A stretch of 29,097 bases of DNA from an uncultured Prevotella sp. (GTDB taxonomy: Bacteria > Bacteroidota > Bacteroidia > Bacteroidales > Bacteroidaceae): the NCBI GenBank assembly GCA_900541575.1, contig UQKO01000030.1, positions 1-29,097 on the forward strand, written 5' to 3'. Positions within the stretch are counted from its first letter, which is position 1, and the number at the start of each line of letters is the position of its first letter. A program made the translations under genes and the position numbers. Below the pieces are notes generated by a model. The model was not told the DNA's origin. It searched no databases and saw nothing but the letters and a program-made list of their open reading frames with translations. Below, one piece after another: positions 9,056-17,377 of this stretch.

Positions 9056-9226
9056 GTGGGAGGAGGTAATGTGTGCATGTATACACGCAGAAGGTGGAGT
9101 TAGTGTGGGGAAAAGTATGCAACTTATACACTCCTTTGAGCAGAGAGGAAGGAACTTTGCATCACGACAAAGGCAATAGCATTCAAATATAAAAATATCC
9201 TACGCGAGCTCTTCCCTCCTTAAACA

Positions 9227-9258
9227 CTTCAGCCCCACTCCAAGGAGTAGGGCTGAAG
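9227..9258 (-). terminator. Terminator-like hairpin after rnc
   Basis: CTTCAGCCC (9227-9235) pairs with GGGCTGAAG (9250-9258), with an inner ACTCC/GGAGT stem, one mismatch and a 2-base loop. It lies 18 bases past the rnc stop on the minus strand. The following bases (TGTTTAAGG) are only weakly T-rich. Confidence 0.6.
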
Positions 9259-9276
9259 ATGTATTATATCAGAAAA

Positions 9277-11805
9277 TTATTCCGTAGCGGACTTGCTACC
9301 CTTATCGTTTGGTTTACGACGGCGGGGACGATGCGGACGAGGCTTTCGACCATCTTCACCATCCTTTTTTCCTCCTGCAGCAGTAGGCTTTCCTTCTTCA
9401 AGTTCCTTGCGAACTTCGGACGAAGGCTTCTGTCCGTTAGGACGACGGCGACGACGATTCTGCTTGTGTTGACGAGCAGCGGGGTCGGTATCTGTGGTAG
9501 CAGAGTATTCTCCGAGATGCTCATCGTGCTCGGTGGAGAACACTATTTCATCGAAGGATATCGGCGGCAAATTGCAAGAGCTAGTTTCGCTTGCTTCCTC
9601 TGCTTCTACGGCAGAGATAGGCGCTTGACTTGTTGTAGTAGAAACAGGTGCAGCCGATTCGGCCTCGTGAGCGATTGGAGTTTCCTTGGCAGCTTTGTCT
9701 GCCGCAGGTTCCGTAGTATTCGCTGGAACAGAAAGAGTGGTGGGAGCCTCATCAGCGGTCACGACGTCTTGAGCAAATGCCTGAATTGCACGTTCTAAGT
9801 CGTCAGGAGCAAAAGGCGATTCCATATTCTCCTCTTCAACAAATCTTTGAAGCCCTTCTACAGACTTGGCTGCCTCATGCGCATATTCCATGGCGGATTC
9901 TGTAGCATCGTTATCAGCGTCGATGACAGACTGCGCATCATCAAAGGTCTCGTCGGCAATAGCAGCACTCACAGAGTCGACCACCTCGGGAGTAACGTTG
10001 GCGGCTTCAGAAGCAATAATATTCTCGTTGACCTCTTCGTCTGAAGGTGTCAACTGTGCCACGGGCTTAGGAGTCATGGTTTCAGACTGCTTGGGAGTCT
10101 TGACTGATTCGGGCGAGAGAGCCGGTTCGGATAGAGATATAGGAGTCTCCGCATCGGTTTCCTCTATATGCTCAGCCACGGCTTGAAGCAACGAAGCGAG
10201 AGCTGGTTTCTCTGCTTTCGGTGCCGCTTTCTTGGACTTTACTACAGGCTTTTCGGGCTTGCTGATGGTCTTTCCCTTGACCATCAATGCGTTAGCAGCC
10301 TCAGCTTGACTAAAAAGGTCGAGTTCCTCGGCTTCAAGACGCGCCTTGTGCTCTTCTTCACGAGCTTTGCGCTCAGCATCAGCTTTTGCCTTTGCAGCCT
10401 TGGCTTTGCTCTCTGCCTTTTCACGAGCCACACGCTCGGCCTCAGCAGCAATTTCCTTCTCACGAGCAGCTTCCGCCTCCTGGCGCTTACGCTCTGCCTT
10501 GGCACGCTGGCGCTCTACCTCAGCCATACGCTCAGCTTCGCGGCGTGCTACTTTCTCTTCGGCCGAAGAAGCACCCTTTTCTTGACCTTTCACGGCATCA
10601 CCGAGGGTTTTCGCTCCACGATTACGTGTGCGCTTCTTGCGCAGTTTTTCATCTGCCTCCAAGAGTTCGTTTTCCTGGGGAGGAGCGGGAATGCCCATTG
10701 CTTCATAGTCTGACAACGTACGCTGAGGCTCTGCGGGCGGAGTGTCGATTACTTCATAATTAGCCGCAGCATCGTAGGCTTTATCATAAGCTTCGTCGGA
10801 GTCGGAACGCTGACGCTGCTTCTTCTCTTCCATCACGGGGGCATCGGCTAATATGGGTTTGCCACCCCGACGAGAATTAGCAGACTTGAAATTATCTTCT
10901 ATCTCATCAATCTTAGGCAGCGCGAAACTTTCTTCCGCCTCCATCGCAGTACGCTTCTCCTTGCTACGGAAAATACTATCGTACGTCTTAGGCTCACGGC
11001 GCATGCGGGTGAGGGCTTCCTTGGCAGCTTCCTGCTGGCTTTCTTTCTTCGAACGGCCACTTCCGCGACCGATCGTGATGCCTTCAAGCACGATGGAGGA
11101 ATGGAAACCACGCTCGCCATCGCTCTGGTCATTGAACTTCGTATTGATACGATTCTTCTGCGCCCACTCTAAGAGTTTGCTCTTAAAGTTTACTTCCTTC
11201 TGGGCCACATTGTCGAGGTCAATATACGTACCGATAATGCGATTGGAAAGGAACCAATGACACGTTTTATACCCACGATCGAGATAGATAGCTCCCATAA
11301 GAGCTTCGAAAGCATTGCCGCCAATGTTGGTGTGGCTCATGTGTGTGCCTTGGGCAGCGATGATGAGTTTTTCTAACCCCATCTGCGTAGCCAACCGATT
11401 GAGCGACTCGCGCTGCACAATCTTGGAACGTGTGGAAGTGAGAAACCCTTCACGCTTTGTGGGGAAATGACGGAAAAGGATATCGCTCACAATGCTCTCG
11501 ATGACGGCATCGCCGAGATATTCTAAACGTTCGTTGTTGAGCGGACGTACAGGCGTATCAAGACGCGATTTGCGATCTTGTCGGCGGTCGCGCTGAGCGG
11601 GACCACCCTTGCGGTCTTTGCGGTCCTTGAAAGAACCTGCACTGGAACCACCATCCTTGCGGTAGCCGAGCGACTTATGCGAGAAAGCCACACGGTAGAG
11701 TTCTATGTTGTGAGGATAGAAGCCCAATATATCATAAAGGGCCGAAAGGAACTCCTTGTTCTTGCGAAACGGGAGTTTCATCCGGTCTAAAAGATTGAGT
11801 ATCAT
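9277..11805 (-). CDS. rnc: Ribonuclease III with a giant low-complexity C-terminal extension
   Basis: The product is 842 residues against about 220-350 for usual RNase III, which cuts double-stranded RNA in rRNA and mRNA processing. The catalytic domain carries NERLEYLGDAV (Glu92, Glu95 and Asp99, matching E. coli Glu38, Glu41 and Asp45), Glu119 (E. coli Glu65), and GGNAFEALMGAIYLD, with Glu167 matching Glu117 but Asn164 where E. coli has Asp114. A charged, Gly/Arg/Lys-rich insert (about 47-89) interrupts the region before the signature. The double-stranded-RNA-binding domain is about 205-270. The extension of about 570 residues holds a Lys/Glu/Ala/Arg coiled-coil-like block (about 415-500), an acidic Ala/Thr/Ser/Pro-rich block (about 500-770) and a strongly basic tail (about 776-842, with NRRRRRPNG and HRPRRRKP). 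The frame is open throughout. It follows fabF by 117 bases, which include a strong hairpin. Confidence 0.93.
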   Translation of the reverse strand: MILNLLDRMKLPFRKNKEFLSALYDILGFYPHNIELYRVAFSHKSLGYRKDGGSSAGSFKDRKDRKGGPAQRDRRQDRKSRLDTPVRPLNNERLEYLGDAVIESIVSDILFRHFPTKREGFLTSTRSKIVQRESLNRLATQMGLEKLIIAAQGTHMSHTNIGGNAFEALMGAIYLDRGYKTCHWFLSNRIIGTYIDLDNVAQKEVNFKSKLLEWAQKNRINTKFNDQSDGERGFHSSIVLEGITIGRGSGRSKKESQQEAAKEALTRMRREPKTYDSIFRSKEKRTAMEAEESFALPKIDEIEDNFKSANSRRGGKPILADAPVMEEKKQRQRSDSDEAYDKAYDAAANYEVIDTPPAEPQRTLSDYEAMGIPAPPQENELLEADEKLRKKRTRNRGAKTLGDAVKGQEKGASSAEEKVARREAERMAEVERQRAKAERKRQEAEAAREKEIAAEAERVAREKAESKAKAAKAKADAERKAREEEHKARLEAEELDLFSQAEAANALMVKGKTISKPEKPVVKSKKAAPKAEKPALASLLQAVAEHIEETDAETPISLSEPALSPESVKTPKQSETMTPKPVAQLTPSDEEVNENIIASEAANVTPEVVDSVSAAIADETFDDAQSVIDADNDATESAMEYAHEAAKSVEGLQRFVEEENMESPFAPDDLERAIQAFAQDVVTADEAPTTLSVPANTTEPAADKAAKETPIAHEAESAAPVSTTTSQAPISAVEAEEASETSSCNLPPISFDEIVFSTEHDEHLGEYSATTDTDPAARQHKQNRRRRRPNGQKPSSEVRKELEEGKPTAAGGKKDGEDGRKPRPHRPRRRKPNDKGSKSATE

Positions 11806-11839
11806 AATAAAAAGGGGTAGAAGAATTGTCCATCACGAC

Positions 11840-11895
11840 AGCCCCTCCCCCATCCTTTTCCCATCACGGGAGAGGGGATGAGGAAGGGGCTGTAT
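11840..11895 (-). promoter_or_regulatory. Large hairpin between fabF and rnc
   Basis: An 18-base arm (11840-11857) pairs with 11878-11895 with two C-A mismatches and a 20-base apical region. It fills about half of the fabF-rnc gap and ends 35 bases before the rnc start. On the minus strand it is followed by GTGATGGACAATTC, without a T-tract, so it is not a standard terminator. It could be an RNA processing site, possibly cut by RNase III itself, or a stabilising structure; that is inference. Confidence 0.6.
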
Positions 11896-11922
11896 AAGAT
11901 GGATAATATAGCAGACGTGAGA

Positions 11923-13185
11923 TTATGCCTCATACTTCTTCACAATGCAGCAGGCATTGTGACCACCGAAGCCGAAGGTGTTGCTCAAAGCAGCACGTAC
12001 GGTGCGCTTCTGTGCCTTGTTGAAGGTGAAGTTGAGGTTGTAGTCGATGTTCTCGTCGCGATCGTCGTCCTCGTGGTTGATCGTAGGAGGCACGATGTCG
12101 TTCTTTACAGAGAGGCAGCAGAAGATGGCCTCTACAGCACCTGCAGCACCGAGAAGGTGACCCGTCATACTCTTGGTAGAAGAGATGTTGAGCTCATAAG
12201 CGTGCTTGCCAAAGAGCTTGGTGATGGCCTTTACCTCTGAGATATCGCCCACAGGGGTAGATGTGCCGTGTACGTTGATGTAGTCGATGTCTTCAGGCTG
12301 CATTTCTGCATCTTCAAGGGCAGCCTTCATCACGAGGTTGGCACCAAGGCCCTCGGGGTGAGAAGCGGTGATGTGGTGAGCATCGGCCGACATACCAGCA
12401 CCTGCAATCTCGCAGTAGATCTTCGCACCACGTGCCTTGGCGTGCTCGAGCTCTTCAAGGATAAGGATACCTGCACCTTCGCCCATGATGAAGCCATCGC
12501 GGCTCTTGCTGAAGGGACGTGAAGCGTGGGTAGGATCGTCGTTGCGAGTAGAGAGTGCGTGCATTGCGTTGAAGCCACCTACGCCACAGGGCCAGATAGC
12601 TGCTTCTGCGCCACCTGTTACCATCGCATCAGCCTTACCGAGGCGGATGAGGTTGAAGGCATCGGCCAAAGCGTTCGTGGAAGAAGCACAAGCTGAAGTA
12701 GTGGTATAGTTAGGACCGTGGAAGCCGTACTGGATAGAGATCTGACCTGCTGCGATGTCGGCAATCATCTTGGGGATGAAGAAGGGGTTGAACTTGGGGC
12801 CGTTCTCCTTGTTGAGAGCATAGTAGCCAGCTTCTTCTTCAAAGGTGTGAATACCGCCAATACCTACGCCGAGCACCACGCCGATACGATTCTTATCGAT
12901 CGTCTCAAGATCCCAACCGCTGTCCTTGATAGCTTCCATTGCTGCCACAAGAGCGTACTGCTCGTAGAGGTCCATCTTGCGAGCTTCCTTGCGGTCGATA
13001 AAGTCGGTTGCCTTGAAGCCTTTTACTTCGCAAGCGAACTGAGTCTTAAACTTTGAAGCATCGAAATGGGTGATAGGGCCGGCGCCGCTTACGCCGTTCT
13101 TAATGTTTTCCCAAGTTTCGGGTACAGTGTTACCTACGGGGGTGAGGGCGCCAAGGCCAGTCACTACTACTCTTTTGAGTTCCAT
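11923..13185 (-). CDS. fabF: Beta-ketoacyl-ACP synthase II
   Basis: The 420-residue product condenses malonyl-ACP with acyl-ACP in fatty-acid elongation. The nucleophile Cys166 lies in TTTSACASSTNALADAF, and the catalytic histidines lie in NVHGTSTPVGD and SMTGHLLGAAGAVEA. The N-terminus MELKRVVVTGLGALTPVGN is typical and sets the start at 13185. Length and motifs match ordinary FabF. It follows acpP on the same strand, but across an unusually long 434-bp gap with two inverted repeats, and precedes rnc. I found no convincing promoter of its own, so readthrough from acpP is likely. Confidence 0.97.
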   Translation of the reverse strand: MELKRVVVTGLGALTPVGNTVPETWENIKNGVSGAGPITHFDASKFKTQFACEVKGFKATDFIDRKEARKMDLYEQYALVAAMEAIKDSGWDLETIDKNRIGVVLGVGIGGIHTFEEEAGYYALNKENGPKFNPFFIPKMIADIAAGQISIQYGFHGPNYTTTSACASSTNALADAFNLIRLGKADAMVTGGAEAAIWPCGVGGFNAMHALSTRNDDPTHASRPFSKSRDGFIMGEGAGILILEELEHAKARGAKIYCEIAGAGMSADAHHITASHPEGLGANLVMKAALEDAEMQPEDIDYINVHGTSTPVGDISEVKAITKLFGKHAYELNISSTKSMTGHLLGAAGAVEAIFCCLSVKNDIVPPTINHEDDDRDENIDYNLNFTFNKAQKRTVRAALSNTFGFGGHNACCIVKKYEA

Positions 13186-13318
13186 AATGTGTGTAAGATG
13201 TGTGTATCGTTACTTCGCTGCTTACGCATGCCATAGTTCCTTAATGTTCCTCGAAAAGCACAATTTTACGGCTTTCGAATCACTGAGAGGGAGGACGCAG
13301 CGGGGAGAGGCACAACCT

Positions 13319-13385
13319 TTAGTAGATTAGCACGCACGCAGCCTTGCTTAGAGGCCGATTCTGATGGTACTCACTAATCTACTAA
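13319..13385. repeat. 12-bp inverted repeat in the acpP-fabF spacer
   Basis: TTAGTAGATTAG (13319-13330) and its exact reverse complement CTAATCTACTAA (13374-13385) are 43 bases apart. They could form a long-loop stem or serve as paired protein sites. No T-tract follows. Confidence 0.7.
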
Positions 13386-13511
13386 CTAACGCGGCAACGC
13401 CTTCTGACAGAGCAGACGCCCACAAATAAATGCACGCTGCAGCTAAGCTACGAGATGAAATAAATAAGGTGAATTGAAGGAAAGCGGAGCACAAAGGGGC
13501 TCCAAAAACAA

Positions 13512-13586
13512 TTAACGTTTAACGTACAACATCCTTGCCACCGACCCATGCGGGAGGCGACGCTGACGCGTAACGTTAAACGTTAA
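13512..13586. repeat. 14-bp inverted repeat in the acpP-fabF spacer
   Basis: TTAACGTTTAACGT (13512-13525) and its exact reverse complement (13573-13586) flank 47 bases. Each arm itself contains the submotif TTAACGT twice, overlapping or nearly so, which suggests paired protein-binding half-sites as well as a possible RNA stem. The repeat ends 34 bases past the acpP stop, a position suited to attenuation between acpP and fabF. Confidence 0.75.
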
Positions 13587-13619
13587 ATGTGTTGTGTGAG
13601 GTTGTCGTAGACAAGCTAA

Positions 13620-13859
13620 TTACTTGTTGACGTTCTCCTCGATGTAAGCGATAGCGTCACCTACGGTAGAAATCTTCTCTGACTGATCGTCAGGGATAGT
13701 GATTCCGAATTCCTTCTCAAACTCCATGATGAGTTCTACGAGGTCGAGAGAGTCAGCACCGAGGTCGTTAGCGAAGCTTGCTTCGTTCTTAACTTCAGAT
13801 TCGTCAACGCTGAGCTTGTCAACGATGATAGCCTTTACTTTTGCTTCAATATCAGACAT
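13620..13859 (-). CDS. acpP: Acyl carrier protein
   Basis: The 79-residue acidic protein carries growing acyl chains on phosphopantetheine. The attachment serine is Ser37 in the GADSLDLVELIMEFE motif. Length, charge and the start MSDIEAKVKAIIVDKL are typical. It is first in an acpP-fabF-rnc gene order and has a consensus promoter 53 bases upstream. Confidence 0.97.
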   Translation of the reverse strand: MSDIEAKVKAIIVDKLSVDESEVKNEASFANDLGADSLDLVELIMEFEKEFGITIPDDQSEKISTVGDAIAYIEENVNK

Positions 13860-13911
13860 AGTTTCTTATTTTGAATTAATGATTTATGTGCTTTCGCTTT
13901 GTTTCTGCGTG

Positions 13912-13943
13912 CAAAAGTAATGCTTATTCCTAATACTGACAAA
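13912..13943 (-). promoter_or_regulatory. Consensus Bacteroidota promoter of acpP
   Basis: On the minus strand TTTG (13940-13943) is followed after exactly 20 bases by TACTTTTG (13912-13919), a full TTTG/TAnnTTTG match. The transcript would start about 45 bases before the acpP ATG. Confidence 0.85.
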
Positions 13944-14069
13944 CTTTTGCACCAAAAAGATACGTTTTATTGCACGTTTCTTTGATTTTTGTGCGAATTA
14001 CTGCATATATGCAAAGATTTACTGACCTAAAACTTCTGATTGGGAGTAAGAAATCTCCTATTCAAGACA

Positions 14070-14996
14070 TTACATGCCCCAGGTTCCAGGCAAGCAAGAA
14101 CTTTCTACAAGTTCTTCTGCCCTATCTGGAAGATTCGGAAAGAAATCGATGCCTGTAAGCGCTTCGAGTTGATTGACAGAGATGGCACATGATTTAATCT
14201 CACTCAATGGAGCTTGATGTTCAAAAACATATCCATACTCCTTATGTTCCATCCAAAAAGCGATGGAAGAGTAAGTGCCGTTCTTCACTTTGAGCAAAGC
14301 CATATAATAGTATTTAGGCACTGCGACTTTCTTACCACCTGAACGTGATACATATCCTAGGATTTGGTCGTTACGAATTGTACCACCTTTCACTACATAG
14401 AGTGTATCAGCAAAGTCTTTATTACGACCTAACTTCTGCACGAGCCCTTCGAGTGTAATCCAAAAACCTTGATTGAATGAGCTAAGTTGCGGCGACATAT
14501 TGGTCATGTAAAAGGTCTGCTTATTGGCCGTGGTACTATAAACGCGATCTTCCGATGCGCAGAGGTGTCCACGATTATAAGAACCGCCAAAACCATAGGA
14601 TCCAATTTGATAAGTAGAACTTAGACTTGGGTCATCTTGAAATTCACCGACACGCCCCGTGCTTTTGCCACGCGTGTTGCCATCGAAGCGGAAAGCTACC
14701 CAGCGAGAGTGGAGTTTTTCTTTATCATACTCGAGTTCGTAAGTGACAACGTTCTTGCCATTGACCGTCGTGGAGTGGTCTATCAATACGGTCGATCCAT
14801 CGGTGAGCACGCGGGGTGTCTCCATACGAGCAGTAAAGCTCGATGTGGGGTAAAAGCCACTACCGCCCGTATCGGGCTTATCCCATACATGGTCTTCACC
14901 GCAAGAGTGGAGAGAAAGTAACGCAAAAAGTAGGGCTACACCGAACAGGAACTTGCTTGCGATAGTCTGAATATATTTATTATTTATTGTGTTCAT
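14070..14996 (-). CDS. DNA/RNA non-specific endonuclease lipoprotein
   Basis: From the ATG at 14996 the product is 308 residues. A lipoprotein signal ends at LLSLHSC, with the lipidated Cys32. The nuclease domain belongs to the NUC1 (Serratia/EndoG-like) family: NRGHLCASEDR contains the general-base His144, and TNMSPQ contains the metal-ligand Asn166. The usual DRGH is NRGH here. These enzymes cut single- and double-stranded DNA and RNA with a divalent metal. It is the last gene of a same-strand run (TBDR, DUF5689, choice-of-anchor-J, nuclease), 100 bases after its neighbour, with a hairpin just before its start. The frame extends upstream to an ATG at 15050, but through that hairpin, so 14996 is preferred. 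Lipidation suggests an outer-membrane location. Confidence 0.92.
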   Translation of the reverse strand: MNTINNKYIQTIASKFLFGVALLFALLSLHSCGEDHVWDKPDTGGSGFYPTSSFTARMETPRVLTDGSTVLIDHSTTVNGKNVVTYELEYDKEKLHSRWVAFRFDGNTRGKSTGRVGEFQDDPSLSSTYQIGSYGFGGSYNRGHLCASEDRVYSTTANKQTFYMTNMSPQLSSFNQGFWITLEGLVQKLGRNKDFADTLYVVKGGTIRNDQILGYVSRSGGKKVAVPKYYYMALLKVKNGTYSSIAFWMEHKEYGYVFEHQAPLSEIKSCAISVNQLEALTGIDFFPNLPDRAEELVESSCLPGTWGM

Positions 14997-15008
14997 GAGC
15001 GAAAAGAT

Positions 15009-15052
15009 AGGTGCTTGAGGAGCACGCACGGATGAGTACTTCCCAAGCACCT
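15009..15052 (-). promoter_or_regulatory. Hairpin just upstream of the nuclease gene
   Basis: AGGTGCTTG (15009-15017) pairs with CAAGCACCT (15044-15052). On the minus strand the stem is followed by ATCTTTTCGC and then, 12 bases past the stem, the nuclease ATG. It could be a partial terminator or processing site that lowers nuclease expression relative to the transporter genes. Confidence 0.55.
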
Positions 15053-15096
15053 GTGATATTGTAATAATAGATAGGAGTGCTATTCTATCTGCAACT

Positions 15097-16317
15097 TTAC
15101 TTTCTTACACGATGGATGGCAGAAGCTGCGATGCCACCATTTGAAGTAACTACTGAGAAATCGTCGATCAACTTATCAGATGTAGTTGCGTACTTTGAAG
15201 TTTTGGGATTCATTACTACGAAGTTGACTGTCGTAGCGGCTTCGAGCGTGAACTCATAAGTGACCAATGTCCATTCGTCCGTTGTTGTCACATAGTTGCT
15301 ATAATTGTAGGAATCGCCATTGGCAATCTTGCCGTCGTCGCCTACTACAGCATAGCCCAACTTCACCTGACCTGCACCCTTTACATACATGCTGATGGTG
15401 TATGTGCCAGGATTGAGTTTGTACTCCTTAGAACCCAGACGCTTATTGCTGCTTTCGTTGCCTGCTACCAAGACTGCGTACTTTCCTGAATGAGCAATAG
15501 GGCTTTGTGAAATGGTGGCACTACTTGCAGAGGTAGTAGACTTCCAATCATCACACATGCCATCAGTCCAGCTTTCAAAGCCACCATTAGCGATGAGGTT
15601 CGAGCCTGTGGGTGCTGAAGGCTGGTCAGGAGTATCGGGAGTTCCACCGCCACCATTATTCATAGGAGTGCCATTGCCAGTGATGGTGAATTCGTCTACT
15701 TCCCATGTGCCTGACGCTTCGCTCGTACTAGTGTACTTATAAGCGATGCGCACGTTTTGCTTACCACAGAAAGCTGCCAAGTCGATGGCACCTGCATCGG
15801 AGAATGCCCAGCTATTACCTTCGGGGAAAGAAGGCACATTGAGCTGTGTCCATGTGGCAGTATTTACATCGCCTGCATAGTCGGTCGATGCCCATACGGA
15901 ATACATCTCAGCGGGAATACCCGGAGTTATCTTGTTAATAGCCTGGCGGAAGTTGAGCGTAGCCTCGGTGCAATCGCTGAGATTGATTGCAGGTGATACT
16001 GCCCATGCTTCGCTAGGATTGCTCTTGTTGTTGGCATAAGCTGAAGCTTTAAGATAACCCTTGCCGTTGTAGGAATCCTGCTTCCATACGTAAGTGAGAC
16101 CTTCGCCAAGTGTTACGTTTTGGAAAGTAAAGTCATCAGCACCTGTATCGAAGCTAGCTGCGAAGATGGTCTTGGTTTCGCCCGTATTACCACCATTATT
16201 ATCGCCACCATTATTATTGCCCGAATTGTTGATACCGTAAGGAGCGGGCACGTCTTCGCAAGCAGTAAATGCGCCCAGCGAGAGGGCGGCTGCAAGACAG
16301 AGAATATACTTATTCAT
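15097..16317 (-). CDS. Choice-of-anchor-J-like lipoprotein with two beta-sandwich domains
   Basis: The 406-residue product starts with a lipoprotein signal (AALSLGAFTAC, lipidated Cys20). A short Asn/Gly-rich linker follows, encoded by near-repeats of ACCATTATT, then a domain at about 48-215 (FAASFDTGADDFTFQNVTLGEG, WAVSPAINLSDCTEATLNFRQA, WEVDEFTITGNG) resembling choice-of-anchor-J modules. A Pro/Thr linker (about 220-235) leads to a second jelly-roll-like domain (SNLIANGGFESWTDGMCDDWKS, KYAVLVAGNES, GTYTISMYVKG) of the carbohydrate-binding-like type. It is probably a surface binding or adhesion partner of the TBDR. The gene lies 42 bases after the DUF5689 gene on the same strand. The ligand is unknown. 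Confidence 0.85.
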   Translation of the reverse strand: MNKYILCLAAALSLGAFTACEDVPAPYGINNSGNNNGGDNNGGNTGETKTIFAASFDTGADDFTFQNVTLGEGLTYVWKQDSYNGKGYLKASAYANNKSNPSEAWAVSPAINLSDCTEATLNFRQAINKITPGIPAEMYSVWASTDYAGDVNTATWTQLNVPSFPEGNSWAFSDAGAIDLAAFCGKQNVRIAYKYTSTSEASGTWEVDEFTITGNGTPMNNGGGGTPDTPDQPSAPTGSNLIANGGFESWTDGMCDDWKSTTSASSATISQSPIAHSGKYAVLVAGNESSNKRLGSKEYKLNPGTYTISMYVKGAGQVKLGYAVVGDDGKIANGDSYNYSNYVTTTDEWTLVTYEFTLEAATTVNFVVMNPKTSKYATTSDKLIDDFSVVTSNGGIAASAIHRVRK

Positions 16318-16359
16318 AATGTTATGTGTTTGCTTAAAATATTATAAAGGAAGAGGATT

Positions 16360-17349
16360 TTAGTTGGCCGACATGTCATCGATGTCGCGAAGCTGAATCT
16401 GCCAGTTACTATAGTAACTTAAGATACCGGTGAAAGAACGAGCATTATCGGGCAGTTCGAGGAACGACACGCGATTTTTAGTAGAAGTACGAACGGCTAC
16501 GGTAGAGCCATTGCCGAGATCAAGATCGCGATCTACACCATAGCCGTCATCGTGGAGTTCATACGGACCAAGAATCTTCTTGCCATTGGCAGAGAGTGTC
16601 TCCGTGAGGCCTTCTACTCCTTTAGCTGTGCCTTTCTCTGGTTCAGTCGAAGCTTGCTTAATGGTGCCGCGCACGGTGGCGAGCATCGGTGTGTTCTCAT
16701 ACGTCTTGTTAGCCGAAGCGCGGAGCCATGCACATCCGGCAGCGTCACTCTTATCTACGGGGACAAGCTCTGGAGCGTTTGTATCGGGCTTACCCACAAT
16801 TTGAGCGTTGGTCTTCAGCATATTGAAGTCCATCGGGCCGAGGTTAATATTGTTCGACGATGTCTTGTAAGGCATACCAATACGCGGTGTCTTGCTATAT
16901 ACGCCCACGTAGAGTCCCTTCAAATTAATCTTAACGCGCTGTCCTAGACGGAAGTAAGGATAGAGCGAGGTACTACGCACGGCGAGGATGATGCTTTGGT
17001 CGTGAGCAGGATCCGAGGCAGGCTTACTGTTGTCGATATTACGAATGAGTAATGTCTGATAGAGATTGCCACTCACATCATTTGCGCAGACCACGCCTTC
17101 TATGATTACGTTTTCATTGATTTTGGTGTGCCAGTTAGAGGAGTTGCGCGAGTAGTCTGCCTCTGTATTGTCCTTGCAATACTTTGCTTTCACATCGAGT
17201 ATTGTTGCGTTGACCTCACCTATATCGGTGGGACTTGTCACAATGTAGTCTTCGACATTGGGCGCATCGTGGTCGTCCATACACGAGGTTGTGCCGAAGA
17301 GAGTGGCCATTGCCGCAACTGCTATGATAGATAAAAACTTCAGTTTCAT
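16360..17349 (-). CDS. DUF5689 lipoprotein
   Basis: The 329-residue product has a lipoprotein signal (MATLFGTTSC, lipidated Cys23). The mature part fits DUF5689: an early ATILDVKAKYC segment, NENVIIEGVVCANDVSGNLYQTLLIRN, FRLGQRVKINLKGLYVGVYSKTPRIGM, and a late AGCAWLRASANKTYENTPMLATVRGTIKQAS segment, giving OB-fold-like halves. DUF5689 proteins in Bacteroidota are often encoded beside TBDRs and extracellular nucleases; the precise role is not established. Here the gene starts 28 bases after the receptor stop on the same strand, so the two are almost certainly cotranscribed and may form a surface complex. Confidence 0.88.
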   Translation of the reverse strand: MKLKFLSIIAVAAMATLFGTTSCMDDHDAPNVEDYIVTSPTDIGEVNATILDVKAKYCKDNTEADYSRNSSNWHTKINENVIIEGVVCANDVSGNLYQTLLIRNIDNSKPASDPAHDQSIILAVRSTSLYPYFRLGQRVKINLKGLYVGVYSKTPRIGMPYKTSSNNINLGPMDFNMLKTNAQIVGKPDTNAPELVPVDKSDAAGCAWLRASANKTYENTPMLATVRGTIKQASTEPEKGTAKGVEGLTETLSANGKKILGPYELHDDGYGVDRDLDLGNGSTVAVRTSTKNRVSFLELPDNARSFTGILSYYSNWQIQLRDIDDMSAN

Positions 17350-17377
17350 TGTTGTTTGTCGTTTACAGAATGGAGAG

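Larger units (their letters stand above)
13186..13619. other. 434-bp acpP-fabF spacer
   Basis: No gene is supported here. The spacer holds two widely spaced perfect inverted repeats (13319-13385 and 13512-13586), annotated separately. A 20-40-base gap would be more usual between these two genes. Confidence 0.7.
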
